64,000 bases of DNA from NCBI RefSeq assembly GCF_013433315.1, contig NZ_WXVV01000001.1, positions 124,001 through 188,000 on the forward strand, given 5' to 3'. Below are positions 59,078-64,000 of this stretch, in pieces (the first letter of the stretch is position 1; the number at the start of each line of letters is the position of its first letter). The DNA comes from Pseudomonas crudilactis. GTDB taxonomy: Bacteria; Pseudomonadota; Gammaproteobacteria; Pseudomonadales; Pseudomonadaceae. Both the position numbers and the translations under genes were made by a program. The notes under the pieces are model-generated. The model ran no database searches and was not told where the DNA came from. It saw only the letters and a list, made by a program, of their open reading frames with translations.

Positions 59078-60994
59078 TCATTGCGCGTCGGCGTTGGCCA
59101 GCGCGTTGTCGAAGCGGATCTGGCGCGATTCGCCGAGGCGTCGGGTCAGGCCGACGCGGTCGAAATATTCGAGGTACTGAATACAGCGTTTGCGTCCCAA
59201 GCCTAGCGCATCGCGGAAGGTTGTCACCTGGATCTGCGGATTTTCCTTGGCCAGTTTGAGCAACACGTCGGCCATTCGGCGCAGTTGCGCGTCACTCAAA
59301 AACAGATCGCGTACCACTTGGTGCATCAAACCGAGCCGCGCCAATTTGCGCAGCAGCAGGCGTACGACCGCGTCGTCCTGGCCAAGCATTCTTGCGACGT
59401 CGCGCACCCATGGCGGGTCGAATCCGGCGTTTTCGAACAGAGGTTGCAGCTGCCGCCAGAGGCTTTCGTCCTCGGCATTCAGGCGCACCTGATGATCCGG
59501 CAAGTGCAGCCATGGGCCGCTCGCCTGGATTGAGCCGGCCGCCAGCAATTCATCCAGCAAACTCACAAACGTCGCACGCTCCAGCGCCAAACCACTGAAG
59601 CGGCGGAGGCGATCGCGATCCGGGCCCATCTGGTCAGGCTCATGCTCATGAAACTGCGCGAGTTGCTCCAGCAGGGTGAACTTCAGTTGCGACCAGCGTT
59701 GCACGTTGAACAGCACCGAGCCTTGGCGGGTGTCGATCAGGCGGACGTTTTCCGCTAACGACCAGGTTGAGCGCGGGCGATTGAATTGGCGCTCCAGCCG
59801 TTGCGGATCGAGGCCGCCGGCGCTGTAGTTGAGCAGCACGGGCAAGACTTGTTCGAGTTCGTCGCCAGAAGCCAAGGTGCGCAGTTGCGCCAGACGTTCG
59901 GGGCTGCGGCGTTGTCGTGCCGGGGCGAACGGATCGAGTACCTGGCCACCGCCCAAGGTGCGTTGCGCGCTCTGGTCGCGCAGGATCAGTCGATCGCCCT
60001 TCACCGCGTGTACCGGCGCGTTGATCAGCAACTGCGCAAACATCCGTTCGCCGGGACTCAGGCGCGGGCCTTCGAGCAAAGCCACCCGCGCAATGACATC
60101 CTGTGTACCCAGATGCACATGCACCGGGTGAAAGTGTTCAAAGGTACGTTCGCCGGGCAGCAGTTGAAACTCGATATCGACCCGCTGCGTCGGGGCATGC
60201 AGCCACTCGCTCAGCAACCAATGGCCGCGATGGATCTGCGCCAGTTCAAGGCGTTCGCCGCTCAGGTTCAATGCCACCCGTTGCCCGGCGAAGGCGTGTT
60301 CGGCGGGTTGATTCTGCGCGTGCAAACCGCGCACTCGCACGGTTTTCCCGCAAGGCCCGAGGGTGAGTTTGTCGCCGACAGCGACCGCACCCGACAACGC
60401 CGTCCCGGTGACCACGATTCCCGCACCGGCAACACTGAACGCGCGGTCAATGGCCAGCCGAAATCCGCCTTCGCGACTACGGTGCTGCACTTCTTGTTGC
60501 GTTTGCAGCAACGCCTGGCGCAACTCATCGATACCCTGCCCGCTCACGCTCGACACCGTGAAGATCGGTGCTTGGGCAAACGGCCCCGGTTCCAGCAGAT
60601 CGAGAATCTGGCGCTGCACCGCTTCCACCCTGCCCGACTGAACCCGGTCGCATTTGGTGATCGCCACCAAGGCGCGGGGAATGCCGAGCAATTCAACAAT
60701 CGCCAGATGTTCACGGGTCTGCGGCATCACGCCGTCGTCCGCCGCGACCACCAGCAACACCAGATCAATGCCTTGGGCGCCGGCCAGCATGTTGTGGGTG
60801 AATTTCTCGTGGCCGGGGACGTCGACAAACCCGGTCAGCCCCGCGCCCGGTTCCAGTTCGGCATAGAGATAGCCAAGGTCGATGGTCATCCCGCGTTCGC
60901 GTTCCTGCGGGCGGCGGTCGCCGGTTTGTCCGGTCAGGGCTTGCAGCAGCGACGTTTTGCCGTGGTCGATATGCCCCGCCGTGCCGACGATCAC
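59078..60994 (-). CDS. selB: Selenocysteine-specific elongation factor SelB
   Basis: 638 residues from GTG 60994, overlapping the selA stop (GTGA); the frame open to 61030 lies inside selA. GTPase motifs: G1 [13 protein letters not shown]3 DVPGHEKF and G4 ITKCD. EF-Tu-like domains II-III follow, then C-terminal winged-helix domains that bind the SECIS hairpin (ending [32 protein letters not shown]). It brings Sec-tRNA to the ribosome at UGA codons with a SECIS element. Same operon as selA and selC. Confidence 0.96.
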   Translation of the reverse strand: MIVGTAGHIDHGKTSLLQALTGQTGDRRPQERERGMTIDLGYLYAELEPGAGLTGFVDVPGHEKFTHNMLAGAQGIDLVLLVVAADDGVMPQTREHLAIVELLGIPRALVAITKCDRVQSGRVEAVQRQILDLLEPGPFAQAPIFTVSSVSGQGIDELRQALLQTQQEVQHRSREGGFRLAIDRAFSVAGAGIVVTGTALSGAVAVGDKLTLGPCGKTVRVRGLHAQNQPAEHAFAGQRVALNLSGERLELAQIHRGHWLLSEWLHAPTQRVDIEFQLLPGERTFEHFHPVHVHLGTQDVIARVALLEGPRLSPGERMFAQLLINAPVHAVKGDRLILRDQSAQRTLGGGQVLDPFAPARQRRSPERLAQLRTLASGDELEQVLPVLLNYSAGGLDPQRLERQFNRPRSTWSLAENVRLIDTRQGSVLFNVQRWSQLKFTLLEQLAQFHEHEPDQMGPDRDRLRRFSGLALERATFVSLLDELLAAGSIQASGPWLHLPDHQVRLNAEDESLWRQLQPLFENAGFDPPWVRDVARMLGQDDAVVRLLLRKLARLGLMHQVVRDLFLSDAQLRRMADVLLKLAKENPQIQVTTFRDALGLGRKRCIQYLEYFDRVGLTRRLGESRQIRFDNALANADAQ

Positions 60995-62391
60995 GGCTCG
61001 ACCTGCAACTGCGGCAACTGCGCGAACCACGACGGTTCATCGTCGAGCTGGCGCAGATCCAGCCACAGCGCATCGTCGTCAATGCGCCCGAGCACCGGAA
61101 TCGGCAAGGCGCGCAATGCGGCTTCCAGATTCAACAGGCAACGCCCGCGCAAACGCTTCGACACCTGCGGGCGGCAACACAGTGCCGCACTCGGCAAACG
61201 CGCCACCGGTTGGCTGCCGCTGCCGATCATGCCCAAGGCCTCCACTGCACTGACCTGCCAGCGCTCACCCAACAACTCAGTCATCAAGGGCTGCAAGCGC
61301 AAAGCCTGGGCAAAGATGTCAGCCTGCGGGCGAGTCAACAGCCGCAAACTCGGCAAACGTTCAGCCAGTCGATCCGGATCGCGATACAAACCCAGCACCG
61401 CCTCCAGCGCCGCCAAGGTCAACTTGTCCACTCGCAGCGCGCGTTTCAGCGGGTTTTTCTTGATCTTCGCGATCAGCTCTTTGCGCCCCACGATCAACCC
61501 TGCCTGCGGGCCGCCGAGCAATTTGTCGCCGCTGAAGGTGACGATATCCGCGCCATCCAGCAACGCCTGACGCACCGTCGGTTCGGCCGGCAAACCCCAA
61601 CGGGTCAGATCCAACAGACTGCCACTGCCCAGATCCTCCAGCAACGGCAAGCCATGCCGATGCGCCAACTCGGCCAGTTCCGCAGTCGGCACGCGCGCGG
61701 TAAACCCTTCGATGCTGTAGTTGCTCGCATGCACACGCATGATCAAACCGCTGCGTGGGCTGATCGCTGCTTCGTAGTCACGAGCATGAGTGCGATTGGT
61801 CGTGCCGACTTCGTGCAGACGCACGCCGGCGCGGGCCATGATGTCGGGGATGCGGAAAGCGCCGCCGATCTCGATCAGCTCGCCACGGGAAATAATGCCT
61901 TCCTTGCGCGCGCCCAGGCTGTTGAGCGTCAGCAGCACGGCGGCGGCATTGTTGTTGACCACGGTGACGGCTTCGGCGCCGGTCAGTTCGCGGATCAGGC
62001 CTTCGATCAGGTCATCGCGATCACCGCGTTTGCCACTGGCCAGATCGAATTCCAGATTCAGCGGATAACGCGCGGCCATTTGCACCGCTTCGATGGCTTC
62101 GTCCGGCAACAAGGCGCGGCCGAGGTTGGTGTGCAGGACGGTGCCGGTGAGGTTGAATACGCGGCGCACATGGCTGCGTTGTTGCTGGGCCAGGCGTTCA
62201 CCGACGCGGCCGGCGAGCACTTCGGGGCTGATTTCGACGGCTGACAATTGCCCGTTCAACACGCTCGGGCGCAATTCATCGAGTAACTGGCGCAAACCCG
62301 CCAGCAACGAATCACGCCCGTGACGCTCAAGCAAAGACACACATGCCGGGTGACGCAACACACCATCAATGGAAGGTAACCGCAGGGACAT
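60991..62391 (-). CDS. selA: L-seryl-tRNA(Sec) selenium transferase
   Basis: 466 residues from ATG 62391, with AGGAGTGG ahead (an in-frame ATG at 62415 has none). PLP-dependent fold: [51 protein letters not shown] and the PLP lysine in [13 protein letters not shown]. It converts seryl-tRNA(Sec) to selenocysteyl-tRNA with selenophosphate. Lies 48 bases after fdhE and overlaps selB. Confidence 0.96.
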   Translation of the reverse strand: MSLRLPSIDGVLRHPACVSLLERHGRDSLLAGLRQLLDELRPSVLNGQLSAVEISPEVLAGRVGERLAQQQRSHVRRVFNLTGTVLHTNLGRALLPDEAIEAVQMAARYPLNLEFDLASGKRGDRDDLIEGLIRELTGAEAVTVVNNNAAAVLLTLNSLGARKEGIISRGELIEIGGAFRIPDIMARAGVRLHEVGTTNRTHARDYEAAISPRSGLIMRVHASNYSIEGFTARVPTAELAELAHRHGLPLLEDLGSGSLLDLTRWGLPAEPTVRQALLDGADIVTFSGDKLLGGPQAGLIVGRKELIAKIKKNPLKRALRVDKLTLAALEAVLGLYRDPDRLAERLPSLRLLTRPQADIFAQALRLQPLMTELLGERWQVSAVEALGMIGSGSQPVARLPSAALCCRPQVSKRLRGRCLLNLEAALRALPIPVLGRIDDDALWLDLRQLDDEPSWFAQLPQLQVEP

Positions 62392-62439
62392 CAGCCACTC
62401 CTGGAGACAGATCACTGCGCCAGAGTGTAGACGTTCAGA

Positions 62440-63366
62440 TCATTCGTCTCCTGGTGCCAGTAACAGATTCGGTGCCAGACGCTGATAGCCGTCCTGCGCC
62501 AGACGCATGTCCAACAGCAGACTGCTCAAATCAGCCGACAACGCCTCAGCATCGGCATCGTTTTCCAGATAAACCAGTTTCAGATAACTGTTACAGCCCG
62601 GACAGACTTCCGCCCTCAGCGGCGCCTGATTCGCCGCGTGGCGATCATCCTCAAGGCTCAGATAATCAAGCCCTTTACTCGACTCGCAATACACGCATTT
62701 GACCCGCACCACATGCCATTCACAGGCACACAGCGAGCAGACCAGATAACGCAAACCGTTGTGCTTGCCGCGATGGCGGATCACCCCGGCCATGGCCGGC
62801 GAACCGCACGCCGGGCATTGGCTGAGGCTGTCGCCGGGTTTGAGTTTCAGGTCCGGCGCGCTGAGCAGCCAGTGACTCCACGCCACTTGCAGCGCCGCGC
62901 CAAGAAACGGCACCAGTTGCGCCGGCACCATTGAGTATTGGCCACTGACCAGCGCCACGGCCCACGAACGTAACTGGCCGGTACTGGCGACGCGTAACGT
63001 CGTAACGGCGTCAATAACGGCAGGTTGTTCAGCAGGTTCATAACGCTGCAGCAAAGCGCCGAGATAAGCCTGCCAGCCCTCTTCTCGCACCAGCGTGTCA
63101 GCCGCGAACGGCGGCAAACCATGCTGCTGACAGGCCTCAATGCGTTGCTGATCAAACGGCGCCGTCAGTGGTGGATCGTCAAACACCTGCTGCTGCACCC
63201 GGCACAATCCGGCAATCAGCCGCAGATACTCGGCCAGCGCATGCCCCTCGGCCAGTTGCTCTAATCGAGCGGCCCGCAGCGCGGGCAGATTCGAAGGCGG
63301 CAGATACAGAAACGGCGGCGAACTCGCCGCCGCTTCGATTTCCCCAGGTTCCAGAATGGTTGGCAA
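62440..63366 (-). CDS. fdhE: Formate dehydrogenase accessory protein FdhE
   Basis: 308 residues from a TTG start at 63366 (AAGGG upstream); no ATG fits. FdhE signature: two CX2C pairs, CPACGSPAMAGVI and CSLCACEWHVVRVKCVYCE, plus EVCPGCNSYLKLVY; these rubredoxin-like sites bind iron. FdhE helps assemble the membrane formate dehydrogenase. It begins three bases after the fdoI/fdnI-type stop codon, so the two are likely co-transcribed. Confidence 0.94.
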   Translation of the reverse strand: MPTILEPGEIEAAASSPPFLYLPPSNLPALRAARLEQLAEGHALAEYLRLIAGLCRVQQQVFDDPPLTAPFDQQRIEACQQHGLPPFAADTLVREEGWQAYLGALLQRYEPAEQPAVIDAVTTLRVASTGQLRSWAVALVSGQYSMVPAQLVPFLGAALQVAWSHWLLSAPDLKLKPGDSLSQCPACGSPAMAGVIRHRGKHNGLRYLVCSLCACEWHVVRVKCVYCESSKGLDYLSLEDDRHAANQAPLRAEVCPGCNSYLKLVYLENDADAEALSADLSSLLLDMRLAQDGYQRLAPNLLLAPGDE

Positions 63367-63369
63367 AAG

Positions 63370-64000
63370 TCAGCCCTTTTTGGTGATCGGTCGCTCCGGC
63401 ACGTCCGGTTGACGTTCGTCGCGGGTGATGTCGCGATACCAGAGTTCATGGTGTTTTTTCGCCCAGGCGCGGCTCACCCAGCCGTGCATCATTGCGTCGA
63501 CCGAGCCCTTGATCCACAGCCCGGCATAGATGTGAATGATGATGCTCAGCACCAGAATGAACCCGGCCAGCGCATGCAACAGCATCGCCCAGCGAATCAC
63601 GCTGATGCCGAAGTACGCACTGAAATACGCGCGCCAGATCACCAGCCCGGTAAACAGCAAACCGAGCATGCACAGCAGTAAAGTCCAGAACAGCAGCTTC
63701 TGCCCGGCGTTGTACTTGCCTACCGGCGGCACGCTTTCTTCATCGTTGACCAGCACCCGATCGATGCGGCGCATCCATTTCCAGTCGTTGTCGATAAAGA
63801 AGTTCGCACGCCAGAAACGGAACACCAGGCCGAGGAACAACACAAACATCGCCACGCCCATGAACGGATGCAGAATCCGCGTCCACGGCCCGCCACCGAA
63901 CAGGTTGCTCAGCCAGAACAGCGACGGATGAAACAACGCCAGCCCGGACAACCCGGCCATGAAAAACAGGATCGCCACCAGCCAGTGATTGGTGCGCTGG
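63370..64000 (-). CDS. fdoI: Formate dehydrogenase cytochrome b subunit (5' end outside window)
   Basis: About 210 residues are visible, with the frame open at the right edge, so the N-terminus lies beyond 64000. Four membrane helices (for example HWLVAILFFMAGLSGLALF and LLHALAGFILVLSIIIHIYAGLWIKG) with histidines to bind two b hemes. The C-terminus WAKKHHELWYRDI matches FdoI/FdnI. It passes electrons from the selenoenzyme to quinone. The order suggests the catalytic and iron-sulfur subunits (fdoG, fdoH) precede it to the right. Confidence 0.93.
   Translation of the reverse strand, partial: QRTNHWLVAILFFMAGLSGLALFHPSLFWLSNLFGGGPWTRILHPFMGVAMFVLFLGLVFRFWRANFFIDNDWKWMRRIDRVLVNDEESVPPVGKYNAGQKLLFWTLLLCMLGLLFTGLVIWRAYFSAYFGISVIRWAMLLHALAGFILVLSIIIHIYAGLWIKGSVDAMMHGWVSRAWAKKHHELWYRDITRDERQPDVPERPITKKG

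Noticed and set aside
59786..61570. 594-codon plus-strand open frame
   Set aside because: It is the antisense shadow of selB and selA, whose motifs are unmistakable.

Overview
The window reads as a chromosomal segment of a fluorescent Pseudomonas (P. fluorescens/koreensis-like). The reasons are the high GC content and codon use, the gcd-oprB glucose pair, OprD- and FadL-type porins, the gamma-glutamylputrescine genes, a fdhE-selA-selB-selC selenoprotein cluster, several Pseudomonas-type REP repeats (TGGGAGCGAGC.TGCTCGCGA), and two copies of a small DUF6124 gene with its leader. The organism call rests on recognising families, not on a search. No rRNA, CRISPR array, prophage or complete insertion sequence was seen.

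Layout. 0-5.3 kb: a partial RND-efflux adaptor, a FadL-type outer-membrane protein, a TetR regulator with two matching operators, and an MFS exporter divergent from a LysR gene. 5.3-9 kb: a lower-GC accessory stretch with a small ORF, a P-loop kinase, an FMN reductase/sterol-desaturase-like pair and a divergent AraC regulator. 9-16 kb: regulator/enzyme pairs (HxlR with an Old Yellow Enzyme and NTF2-like protein; LysR with a zinc-free alcohol dehydrogenase; AraC with an MFS exporter). 16.3-21.4 kb: a periplasmic molybdenum hydroxylase operon (2Fe-2S subunit, Tat-exported Mo subunit, triheme cytochrome c, XdhC). 21.5-23.8 kb: an AT-richer island with a DUF1848 protein, a methyltransferase-like protein and fragments. 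23.8-27.7 kb: PQQ glucose dehydrogenase and OprB. 27.7-36.7 kb: small genes around a 1459-residue hybrid sensor kinase and an HD-GYP response regulator.

36.8-42.2 kb: gamma-glutamylputrescine synthetase, a PuuR-like regulator, gamma-glutamylputrescine oxidase and an EnvZ/OmpR-type pair. 42.3-45 kb: a small unknown protein, a DUF3313 lipoprotein and the osmolyte transporter ProP. 45-48.7 kb: a large SF1 helicase with a C-terminal phospholipase-D nuclease motif. 48.7-54.4 kb: TetR, class III aminotransferase, amidase and OprD porin, a plausible amine/amide uptake and degradation group. 54.4-58.7 kb: two DUF6124 copies, each behind a similar folded leader, flanking a 907-residue Ig-like protein; the second copy has an internal stop. 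58.98-64 kb: tRNA-Sec, selB, selA, fdhE and the cytochrome b subunit of formate dehydrogenase, all on the minus strand. The selenoenzyme subunit should lie just beyond the right edge.

The strongest candidates for something undescribed are the DUF6124 leader (three-way junction with a covarying UUCG hairpin plus a hairpin over the ribosome binding site), the DUF1848/methyltransferase island and the helicase-PLD fusion.
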